Assembly (NCBI GenBank): GCA_026225435.1
Contig: JAMFST010001459.1
Coordinates: 1 to 5,475, forward strand
Source: Labilithrix luteola
Lineage (GTDB): Bacteria; Myxococcota_A; Polyangia; Polyangiales; Polyangiaceae
Length of the DNA stretch: 5,475 bases
Direction of reading: 5' to 3'
Shown: positions 1 to 5,045 of the stretch, one piece after another
Layout of the letters: each line of letters opens with the position of its first letter
Position numbering within the stretch: the stretch's first letter is position 1
Translations under genes and position numbers: made by a program
Notes under the pieces: model-generated
Databases searched by the model: none
What the model was told of the DNA's origin: nothing
The model's input: only the letters and a program-made list of their open reading frames with translations

Positions 1-335
1 CGTCCAGCGCGCCCGTCGCGCCGGCGATCCCGCCCAGCCTCGCGACCCCGCCCCGCCCCCCCACCCCCCCCCCCCCCCAAGCGCGGACCCCCCGCGCCCC
101 CGCCCCCGGCCCCCGCCAAACCCGCGGCGGCGGCTTCCTCACGTTCGACACCTATCCGTGGACCAAGGTGAGCGAGGGGGGGCGTGTCCTCGGCACGACT
201 CCGCTGGTGCACGTGGCGCTCTCCGCCGGTGCTCACGTGCTGACCCTCGACAACCCCGATCAGGGGATCCACCAGACCTACGAGGTCACGGTGAAGAGCG
301 GCGACACGGTCAGCCGCCGCCTCGGTCTCAAATGA
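1..335 (+). CDS. C-terminal end of a PEGA-domain protein, probably a Ser/Thr protein kinase (partial, 5' end outside window)
   Basis: The reading frame has its first complete codon at position 3 and ends at TGA 333-335, giving about 110 residues. The first 40 or so are a linker rich in Pro, Ala and Arg. After a GGG comes a compact beta-rich module running from GFLTFDTYPW through GRVLGTTPL and AGAHVLTLDN to VSRRLGLK. The order (small-volume start, YPW, G-x-x-L-G-x-TPL, G-x-H-x-L, then an alternating beta strand at the end) fits PEGA domains. In myxobacteria these often sit at the C-terminus of Hanks-type Ser/Thr kinases after a Pro-rich linker, usually on the periplasmic side of a membrane helix. 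The kinase identity is inferred from this architecture because no catalytic motif lies inside the window; another PEGA-bearing envelope protein is possible. The 15-C run at 64-78 lies in the linker. A one-base loss there would lead to a stop at 169-171, and a one-base gain would run to a stop at 353-355, so the PEGA tail depends on its length. Confidence 0.75.
   Translation, partial: SSAPVAPAIPPSLATPPRPPTPPPPQARTPRAPAPGPRQTRGGGFLTFDTYPWTKVSEGGRVLGTTPLVHVALSAGAHVLTLDNPDQGIHQTYEVTVKSGDTVSRRLGLK
64..78. repeat. Homopolymer run of 15 C within a proline-rich linker
   Basis: Positions 64-78 are an uninterrupted run of 15 C. It is preceded by seven C at 56-62 and a single A at 63. In the frame of the PEGA domain it encodes consecutive prolines. 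Such runs are prone to replication slippage and to sequencing or assembly error, so the exact length is uncertain. Confidence 0.9.
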
Positions 336-367
336 TGGTCGGCGAGGGCGAGTAAGACTGCTCGTTT

Positions 368-383
368 CCGCGACGTCTCGCGG
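368..383. promoter_or_regulatory. Perfect 6-bp inverted repeat abutting a -10-like hexamer
   Basis: CCGCGA (368-373) and TCGCGG (378-383) are exact reverse complements separated by CGTC. The right arm touches the -10-like TATGCT at 384-389. The position, in the promoter spacer region upstream of the GTG at 396, would suit an operator. CGCGA-type words also occur by chance elsewhere in this GC-rich window, so the call rests on the exact symmetry and the placement. Confidence 0.35.
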
Positions 384-395
384 TATGCTCGGCCG
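384..395 (+). promoter_or_regulatory. -10-like element for a probable leaderless transcript of the substrate-binding protein gene
   Basis: TATGCT (384-389) keeps the three most conserved -10 bases (T1, A2, T6). It is followed by 6 nt and then the GTG start at 396, so transcription would start at or next to the start codon. No Shine-Dalgarno sequence is visible before 396, which fits a leaderless mRNA. No good -35 is visible at 16-18 nt spacing. The gene on the minus strand at 3245 has the same geometry. Confidence 0.45.
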
Positions 396-1805
396 GTGCA
401 GCCACGACGGGCTTTGGCGCTGGGTCTCGGTTTCCTCGCGAGTGGCTTCGCGCTGTCGTTCGCGCTCGCCGGTGGCGGCTGCAGCCACACCGCCGCCCCG
501 GCGCCCACCAGCCCCGTCACGCCGATCGTCATCGGCGTCTCCTTCGGCTTGAGCGGCAACCTCTCCTCGCTCGCCGTCCCCATGCAGAACGGGGTGCGCG
601 TCGCCGAGGCGCAGGTCAACGCCCTCGGGGGTCTCTTCGGCCGGCCGGTGGAGTTCGACGTGGTCGACGACAAGAGCGCCAGCTCCGCCAGCGCCGGCGG
701 AGGCGCGCAGATCCTCGGCACCGCCGCCGCCCTCCTCGACGCCGGCGTGGTCTCCGTGCTCGGCCCCATCGCCAGCCAGCAGGTGCTCGACATCAACGGC
801 GTCTTCGCCGCCAGCCACATCATCGAGATCACCTCCGCGGCGACGGCCATCGATCTCGCCGACGCGCAGCCCTTGCACGACCGCTACCTCTTTCGCACCG
901 TCCCCTCCGACGACCTGCAAGGCAAGGCGATCGCCGTCTTTGCCAGCAACAAGAGCGGCACCGTCGACGCCGGCGTCGGCAGCGCGGCGAGCCACGCGAC
1001 CTGCCTGAACATGGCGATCATCAACGCCTCGGACGCCTACGGGGAAGGGCTGTACAGCTCGGTCTCGGCGAACATGGTGGCTGCCGGCCAGCTCACGCCC
1101 CCGATCCAGGTCGAGGTCGCCGAGAGCCTGGTCTCCGACTACACCGCCGCCGTCAACGCGGCGCTCGCCGGCCACCCCCAGTGCCTCGGCCTGTTCACCT
1201 ACGACGACGTCGGCGCCGCCGTCGTGCGCCAGGTGGTGAAGGCCCGCGCCCAGACCACCGGCCTGGTCCCCGACGACTTCTTCATCGTCGGCTCCGACGG
1301 CGTCTTCGACCAGGGCTTCCTCACCGACGCGCAGCTCGACCCGTCCAACGCCGACGCGGGCAACGCCGCCGACGGTCTCGTCTTCGGCACCAGCCCGGAC
1401 AGCGCCCCGCCGACGCCGGAGTATCTCGCCTTCCGCGATCTCTATTCGGCGAGCTTTCCGCTCGCCTCCGGGCAGGACACCGCCTCGTACGTGTCCAACA
1501 CCTACGACGCCGCCATGTTGATGATCCTCGCCATCCAGCAGGCCGGCGGTGTCACCAACGGCACCGCCATCCGCGACTCGCTCTACGCTGTCTCGAGCGG
1601 CGGCCAGAGCTTCGGTCCCGCGCAGCTGGATGATGCTCTGCGCGCCATCCGCGCCGGCACGGACATCGACTACGACGGCGCTTCGGGCAACTGCGATCTC
1701 GACGACAGCGGCAACGTCATCACCGACTACATCGTGTGGAAGGTGCAGGACGGCCAGTTCAGCAACCCCCCGGTCAGCCGGGTGCAAGCGACGGATCTCG
1801 AATGA
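396..1805 (+). CDS. Periplasmic substrate-binding lipoprotein, branched-chain amino acid/amide ABC-transporter type
   Basis: The 469-residue product resembles the Leu/Ile/Val (LivJ-like, Peripla_BP_6) ligand-binding proteins. A basic start and hydrophobic stretch (residues 6-25) lead to GGGC with Cys29, a relaxed lipobox, so it is probably lipid-anchored. A Thr/Pro/Ala spacer follows. The family core starts at PIVIGVSFGLSG (residues 43-54), continues with MQNGVRVAEAQVNALGG and FGRPVEFDVVDD (63-92), the GPIASQ segment (123-128), ASDAYGEGL (211-219) and the SNTYDAAML hinge region (367-375), and closes with FGPAQL and DYDGASG (406-431). The length is slightly above the usual 370-450. GTG 396 is chosen because it starts the signal peptide directly after the -10-like element. 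The next gene overlaps it by ATGA. No permease or ATPase gene is adjacent, so it is either an orphan binding protein feeding a distant transporter or a ligand sensor. The ligand cannot be read from the sequence. Family assignment is firm; the role is inference. Confidence 0.9.
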   Translation: MQPRRALALGLGFLASGFALSFALAGGGCSHTAAPAPTSPVTPIVIGVSFGLSGNLSSLAVPMQNGVRVAEAQVNALGGLFGRPVEFDVVDDKSASSASAGGGAQILGTAAALLDAGVVSVLGPIASQQVLDINGVFAASHIIEITSAATAIDLADAQPLHDRYLFRTVPSDDLQGKAIAVFASNKSGTVDAGVGSAASHATCLNMAIINASDAYGEGLYSSVSANMVAAGQLTPPIQVEVAESLVSDYTAAVNAALAGHPQCLGLFTYDDVGAAVVRQVVKARAQTTGLVPDDFFIVGSDGVFDQGFLTDAQLDPSNADAGNAADGLVFGTSPDSAPPTPEYLAFRDLYSASFPLASGQDTASYVSNTYDAAMLMILAIQQAGGVTNGTAIRDSLYAVSSGGQSFGPAQLDDALRAIRAGTDIDYDGASGNCDLDDSGNVITDYIVWKVQDGQFSNPPVSRVQATDLE

Positions 1806-2296
1806 GCGCGCGCCGTCTCTTCACCCTCGCCGTGCTCGCGATCTCGGCCGGGTGCTCCGCCAAGGACGCGGCCATCGCGCCCACCTCGGTCGTCTTGACG
1901 TTCCCCTCCACCGAGGCGGCCGTCGCCAGCGACTCGGTGCAGATCCAGGTGTTCGACGAGACGGCGGCCGATCCGGCGAATCTCTCCGGCGCCTGCGAGG
2001 ACCTCGTCGCCCAGGTGGGCAGCAGCCAGGCGCTCCCCGCGGCGCTGGTCGACGTCTCCACCAGCGCCTGCGCCCTGCAGAGCGGCGACGACCCGATCAC
2101 CGTGGGGGTCGGCGTGCGCGCCTTCCTCGTCACCACCACCAGCAACGGCACGGGCCTGCTCATCGGCTGCACGGTCGAATCGGTCGAAGGCGGCTCGCTC
2201 CTCGTCCCGATCGACCTCGTCCCGCTGAGCGACGCCGTCGTCGTCCCCACGACGACCTGCACCGCCTTGAGCCAGCACTGCTCCGGCGGTTGTTAG
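1802..2296 (+). CDS. Small cysteine-rich putative lipoprotein, function unknown
   Basis: The product has 164 residues. The ATG at 1802 overlaps the TGA of the preceding gene (ATGA), which points to translational coupling. An in-frame start further upstream exists but lies inside the preceding gene and would spoil the signal peptide. From 1802 the protein opens with MSARRLFTLAVLAISAGC, a basic n-region, a hydrophobic stretch and a lipobox-like ISAGC, with Cys18 as the probable lipidated residue. The mature part is short, rich in Val, Ser and Thr, and looks beta-rich, with segments VVLTFPSTEAA, SVQIQVFD and GSLLVPIDLVPL. It has six further cysteines (65, 90, 123, 153, 160, 164), enough for three disulfides, and the last one is the C-terminal residue. 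I do not recognise a named family. The arrangement suggests a small Ig-like or beta-sandwich surface protein. Being co-translated with the binding protein, it is a plausible partner of it, but that is inference. Confidence 0.75.
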   Translation: MSARRLFTLAVLAISAGCSAKDAAIAPTSVVLTFPSTEAAVASDSVQIQVFDETAADPANLSGACEDLVAQVGSSQALPAALVDVSTSACALQSGDDPITVGVGVRAFLVTTTSNGTGLLIGCTVESVEGGSLLVPIDLVPLSDAVVVPTTTCTALSQHCSGGC

Positions 2297-2318
2297 CGAC
2301 GCTCCAGCGGTAGCCCGG
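2297..2318. other. Convergent intergenic gap with no visible terminator
   Basis: Only 22 bases separate the stop codons of two convergent genes. I see no GC-rich stem followed by a T run on either strand, so any termination here is Rho-dependent or the transcripts overlap. Confidence 0.5.
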
Positions 2319-3245
2319 TCACTGGCACTTGATGCCGGTTCCGCAGTTGAGCGCGGGCGTGATCATCGCGTCGGTGGGGGCGCTCTGGTCGTGGGGCCGG
2401 GCGAGGAAGTAGGTGAGGACGGCGCCGCCGGCGACCACCACGCCGACGGTGATCCAGAAGGGGGCCGAGCCGATGAAGCCGCCCCCTTTGTGCTGCTGGT
2501 CGTGCGTCACCGTGGTCTGCGCCAGCTGCGGCGGAGGCGCTTCGACGGTGGTGCTCTTGGGTGCGGACGGTGAGCCGCTCTCGAAGATGATGTCGTCGTG
2601 GTCGTCCCGCGCCTGCACGTAGCTGTCGAGCCGCGCGACGGCCGGAGGCGGTGCCGGCACGCTGACGCTGACCGGAGCGGGGGTCGCGGGCAGATCGACG
2701 TTCACCTCGGTGAAGGTCCCCTCGCTCCCCCAGCGGTAGCCGGCGGTGATCTTCTTGGTGACGTGGAGCGCGTCACGCAGCGTTACCTTGAGCTGTCCCG
2801 GCGCACTAGCGGTAACCGTGGTCGAGAGCTCGATCCCCGGCCGCCCGTTCTGCGACCGCCAGAAGCCGCGCGCCTCGTAGAACGGCCCGGTGACCTTGGG
2901 ACCCAGGTTGGTGTCGACGGTGTCGTCCGGCGCGTAGGTGAGCAGCTGGACGAAGGCGTCGCGCGCGAGCTCCCCGCGATCGAGCACCGCGTGGGTGATG
3001 GCGAGGACCCGCAGCGTGCGCACCAGCTCGTCGTGCGTCAGCCCGTGCTTGTCGAGCACCCGTGTGGCCACCTTGTTGGCGTTCTCGTAGTCGAGCTTGC
3101 CGTACAATTGTTCCGCCGTGTCCACGTCGGCGGGGTACTCCTTGGCCGGCGGGTGGTGCCCGTGGGGAGCGGCCAGTGCGGGGCCAGCGGCGAGCGACAG
3201 GGCGAGCGCCAGGGGGAACGACGAAGACCCACGTATCCGCATCAC
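2319..3245 (-). CDS. Exported protein with TPR-like helices and a C-terminal membrane anchor, function unknown
   Basis: The product has 308 residues. An N-terminal signal peptide (residues 1-25, ending GPALA before APHGHH) sends it across the inner membrane. Residues 40-105 are amphipathic helices resembling TPR repeats (TAEQLYGKLDYENA, then AVLDRGELARDAFVQLL), ending in YAPDDTVD. Residues 136-186 look beta-rich (IELSTTVTASA, KITAGYRWGS, FTEVNVDLP). A linker rich in Pro, Ala and Thr (187-253) leads to GGGF and one hydrophobic helix at about 262-282 (WITVGVVVAGGAVLTYFL). A short tail ends in CGTGIKCQ. With a cleaved signal peptide the bulk would be periplasmic and the tail cytoplasmic. This build (TPR-like domain, Pro-rich linker, single helix, short tail) is one I associate with myxobacterial envelope proteins, but I cannot name the family. 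GTG 3245 is preferred over ATG 3242 because a -10-like TAGCAT lies 6 nt before it. It is divergent from the deaminase gene. Confidence 0.82.
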   Translation of the reverse strand: MMRIRGSSSFPLALALSLAAGPALAAPHGHHPPAKEYPADVDTAEQLYGKLDYENANKVATRVLDKHGLTHDELVRTLRVLAITHAVLDRGELARDAFVQLLTYAPDDTVDTNLGPKVTGPFYEARGFWRSQNGRPGIELSTTVTASAPGQLKVTLRDALHVTKKITAGYRWGSEGTFTEVNVDLPATPAPVSVSVPAPPPAVARLDSYVQARDDHDDIIFESGSPSAPKSTTVEAPPPQLAQTTVTHDQQHKGGGFIGSAPFWITVGVVVAGGAVLTYFLARPHDQSAPTDAMITPALNCGTGIKCQ

Positions 3246-3257
3246 ACGCCGATGCTA
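3246..3257 (-). promoter_or_regulatory. -10-like element for a probable leaderless transcript of the minus-strand exported protein gene
   Basis: Read on the minus strand, TAGCAT occupies 3257 down to 3252 and is followed by 6 nt and then the GTG at 3245. T1, A2 and T6 of the -10 consensus are kept. The spacing is identical to that of TATGCT before the GTG at 396, and the surrounding bases are also similar (GGTA at the left, TCGGC at the right). No clear -35 or Shine-Dalgarno sequence is seen. Confidence 0.42.
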
Positions 3258-3291
3258 CCGGCTCGCGACGGATTCGCGATAAGAAGAGTGG
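3258..3291. promoter_or_regulatory. Divergent intergenic region with two TCGCGA palindromes and a weak plus-strand promoter
   Basis: Two TCGCGA words at 3263-3268 and 3274-3279 lie 11 nt apart, one helical turn, between divergent genes, and could be an operator. On the plus strand GATAAG (3278-3283) matches four of six -10 positions and lies 8 nt before the ATG at 3292. The purine-rich stretch at 3281-3288 could instead act as a weak ribosome binding site. TCGCGA also occurs at several other places in this window, so chance is a real alternative. Confidence 0.25.
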
Positions 3292-3759
3292 ATGCCCCGC
3301 GCTTCCTGGGACGACTACTTCATGGCCATCGCGCGCGAGGTCGGCACCCGCTCCACCTGCGATCGCAAGCACGTGGGCGCCGTCATCGTGCGCGATCGGT
3401 CGATCCTCGCCACCGGCTACAACGGCTCGATCCGCGGCCTGCCCCACTGCGACGAGGAGGGGCATCTCATGGAGGACGGCCACTGCGTCCGCACCGTGCA
3501 CGCCGAGGCAAACGCCATCGTGCAGGCCGCCCGCAACGGCTCGCGCATCGAGGGGGCGGCGATCTACGTGACCGCGTCTCCGTGCTGGGGGTGCTTCCGC
3601 CTCATCGCCAACGCCGGCCTGGTGCGCATCCACTTCGGCGAGTTCTACCGGGAGCCGCGCATCTTCGAGCTGGCGGCCAAGCTGGGGATCGACCTGGTCG
3701 ACGGCACCAAGAACCCTTCCCAGACCGCGATCGCCACGGAAGCGCGCGACGGGACGTGA
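3292..3759 (+). CDS. dCMP deaminase family zinc enzyme (ComEB-like)
   Basis: The product has 155 residues, the normal size for a bacterial deoxycytidylate deaminase, which converts dCMP to dUMP in the cytoplasm and so feeds dTMP synthesis. The zinc and catalytic motifs are intact. HAEANAI (residues 70-76) supplies the ligand His70 and the proton-shuttling Glu72. PCWGC (97-101) supplies Cys98 and Cys101. Other family marks are STCDRKHVGAVIV (21-33), GYNGSIRGLPHC (42-53) and Cys65 five residues before the zinc His. The C-terminus carries VRIHFGEFY followed by a helix and a short polar tail. The start follows a purine-rich stretch, and alternative starts in frame would cut into the conserved N-terminus. 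The family also contains cytosine-type deaminases with other substrates, but the C-x4-HAE and PCxxC layout with GYNG-x5-PHC favours dCMP. No thymidylate synthase or other nucleotide gene is nearby. It looks like an isolated housekeeping gene. Confidence 0.92.
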   Translation: MPRASWDDYFMAIAREVGTRSTCDRKHVGAVIVRDRSILATGYNGSIRGLPHCDEEGHLMEDGHCVRTVHAEANAIVQAARNGSRIEGAAIYVTASPCWGCFRLIANAGLVRIHFGEFYREPRIFELAAKLGIDLVDGTKNPSQTAIATEARDGT

Positions 3760-3812
3760 CGATCTCGTAGAGCGCCCCACATCAGCGCCGTGTCATTCGC
3801 GTGCCGGCGCCC

Positions 3813-3841
3813 TGGACAGGACGTGCCGCGGATCGCACGCT
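3813..3841 (+). promoter_or_regulatory. Possible sigma-70-like promoter for the PH-like membrane protein gene
   Basis: TGGACA (3813-3818) matches five of six -35 bases. Exactly 17 nt later, CACGCT (3836-3841) keeps A2 and T6 of the -10. Transcription would start near 3848, just before the ATG at 3854. The rest of the 85-base gap 3760-3844 shows no convincing terminator for the deaminase gene. Confidence 0.3.
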
Positions 3842-3844
3842 GAC

Positions 3845-4984
3845 GTGAGCAGCATGGCGGCGGACACGCTCTTCGGCGAGACCATCCTCTGGTCGGGGCG
3901 CCCTCGGGTGCACCGGGTGCCCAACGTGTACCGCGCGGTCACGCTGGTGAGCGTCGTCGTCGCGGTGGTGTCGCTCGCCTTCGCCATCGTCGCCCGGCTC
4001 GCCCTCGGGAGCGCGGTCGGCGGGATGGTGGCGCTGTCCGCCTGGTCGGCCATCCTCGCGGTCGGGAGCTGGCGCCTGCCGCTCGTCTGGTGGAGCGAGG
4101 TCGAATACCTGGTCACCGAGCGGCACGTCATCTGGCGGCGCGGTCGGCTGCGGCGGATCATCGATCGCGACGCCATCAGCTACGCCCGGGTTCGCTGGAG
4201 CCCGAAGCTCGATGGGGTGGGGGACCTGGTGCTGGTGCGCGCCGTCCCGACCGGAGCGCTGCGCCGCACCTTGAGCCTCACGCTCGCGGACGTGGAGGCG
4301 CCGGATCGCCTGTGGGCGACGGTCCGCGGGACGCCGTCGAGCCGTCCGTTCCTCGGCAGGCGGCTGCCGCTGGCGCAGCGTCTCGACGACGACGAGCGGG
4401 TGGTGTGGACGGCGGTGCCGCGCGCGTCTCGCTGGACCACGCGGCGGACCGGCAATGCGCTCCTCGCCGTGGCTCTCGCCGCTTGCGCCGTGCGCAGCAT
4501 CGTCAAGGTGGTCCCCGGCTTGCTCAAGCTGTCGCGCATCCACCTCCTGTCGCCGTCGCTCCTCGCGTTGCTGGCGGTGGCCTGCGGCCTCGGCACCTTG
4601 TTGCTCCTCGGCGTCGCCGTGGGCGTCGCCGATCGCGCCTGGTTGCGCCCGCTGCGGATGATCAAGCGCACGCGTTACTTCATCACCAACAAGCGCGTGC
4701 TCATCGTGCGCGGAGACGAGGAGCTGCACCTCGATCGCCAGCGCATCGCCTACGTCATCCCGACCACGCGCGCCTCGCGCCGCGCCGGGCGCGCCGGGAA
4801 TCAGCGGCTCCTCCACGACGTCTTCCTCGTCCTCGACGGGCCCCAGGCTCGCGCGCTCGCGGTCATGGGGGCCTTCGGTGAGGGGCACGACGCGCACTTG
4901 CTCCCGATTTTCTCGGCGATCGAGGACGCCGACGTCGTCCACGAGCTGCTCCACCCGCCCGCCGAGCTGCCGCGCGCCGCCTGA
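3845..4984 (+). CDS. Four-helix membrane protein with two tandem PH-like (bPH/DUF304-type) modules
   Basis: The product has 379 residues from GTG 3845, or 376 from ATG 3854, which may be the true start because a candidate promoter would begin transcription near 3848. Module 1 opens with GETILWSGRPR (11-21), then hydrophobic helices at about 31-51 and 57-80, then a beta-rich cytoplasmic-type domain beginning EYLVTERHVIWRRG (87-100) and IIDRDAISY (105-113). Module 2 repeats the order: DERVVWTAVPR (183-193), helices at about 203-225 and 237-262, then RYFITNKRVLIVRG (277-290) and LDRQRIAYV (296-304). The pattern aromatic-(I/V)-T-x-x-R-(V/I)-x-x-x-x-G followed by a (D)R-x-x-I-x-Y strand is what I know from bacterial PH-like domains of membrane proteins such as the YdbS/YdbT group. 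The biochemical role is unknown; related proteins are linked to envelope stress or membrane organisation. The two halves clearly arose by internal duplication. The gene stands alone between the deaminase and the kinase gene. Confidence 0.8.
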   Translation: MSSMAADTLFGETILWSGRPRVHRVPNVYRAVTLVSVVVAVVSLAFAIVARLALGSAVGGMVALSAWSAILAVGSWRLPLVWWSEVEYLVTERHVIWRRGRLRRIIDRDAISYARVRWSPKLDGVGDLVLVRAVPTGALRRTLSLTLADVEAPDRLWATVRGTPSSRPFLGRRLPLAQRLDDDERVVWTAVPRASRWTTRRTGNALLAVALAACAVRSIVKVVPGLLKLSRIHLLSPSLLALLAVACGLGTLLLLGVAVGVADRAWLRPLRMIKRTRYFITNKRVLIVRGDEELHLDRQRIAYVIPTTRASRRAGRAGNQRLLHDVFLVLDGPQARALAVMGAFGEGHDAHLLPIFSAIEDADVVHELLHPPAELPRAA

Positions 4985-5020
4985 GTCCGTCGAGAGGTTT
5001 CGATCCTGCTCGCCGGGAGG

Positions 5021-5043
5021 CTACGCTTCCGATAGGAGCGTAG
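5021..5043 (+). promoter_or_regulatory. Hairpin/palindrome covering the ribosome binding site of the right-hand kinase
   Basis: CTACGCT (5021-5027) pairs perfectly with AGCGTAG (5037-5043). After a single bulged T at 5028, CC (5029-5030) pairs with GG (5035-5036), leaving a GATA loop (5031-5034). The 3' arm contains the GGAG of the Shine-Dalgarno sequence, so the folded mRNA would hide it. There is no T run after it, so it is not a classical terminator. The same symmetry could be a DNA operator, and TACGCT (5022-5027) could itself be a -10 element, in which case the 5' arm would not be transcribed. Confidence 0.5.
5034..5038 (+). promoter_or_regulatory. Strong Shine-Dalgarno AGGAG deciding the GTG start at 5046
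   Basis: AGGAG lies 7 nt before GTG 5046, an ideal spacing. It is the only strong ribosome binding site in the window and supports the GTG start of the kinase gene. Confidence 0.75.
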
Positions 5044-5045
5044 AC

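Noticed and set aside
158..355. Small plus-strand frame overlapping the PEGA tail
   Set aside because: It is Arg/Gly-rich shadow sequence out of frame with the PEGA module. It matters only as the product of a frameshift in the C tract.
278..850. Minus-strand open frame opposite the start of the substrate-binding protein
   Set aside because: The plus strand shows a signal peptide and family motifs, and the opposing frame shows none.
1665..1725. Asp-rich DYDGASGNCDLDDSGN segment as an EF-hand-like calcium site
   Set aside because: A DYDG-x-SG segment followed by a D-x-x-G turn is the normal C-terminal signature of this binding-protein family, so no separate calcium site is needed to explain it.
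3292..3759. Deaminase as an anti-phage nucleotide-depletion effector
   Set aside because: Defence dCTP/dCMP deaminases usually carry an extra P-loop domain or sit in defence islands. This is a standalone 155-residue enzyme with no defence neighbour.
2598..3770. Long plus-strand open frame spanning the minus-strand exported protein and the deaminase
   Set aside because: It crosses two well-supported genes, has shadow-like composition, and reads the deaminase motifs in the wrong frame.
2806..3780. Minus-strand open frame opposite the deaminase
   Set aside because: The plus strand has intact HAE and PCxxC zinc motifs. The minus-strand product is low-complexity Arg/Ala/Asp-rich.
3785..3810. GCGCCG/CGGCGC inverted repeat after the deaminase gene as a terminator
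   Set aside because: The stem is only 6 bp with a 14-base loop and no following T run, so it is not a convincing terminator.
3782..4954. Long minus-strand open frame (about 390 codons) opposite the PH-like membrane protein
   Set aside because: Its translation is Arg/Asp/His/Pro-rich with no domain or hydrophobic pattern, while the plus strand encodes clear helices and a duplicated motif. It is open because GC-rich DNA has few stops.
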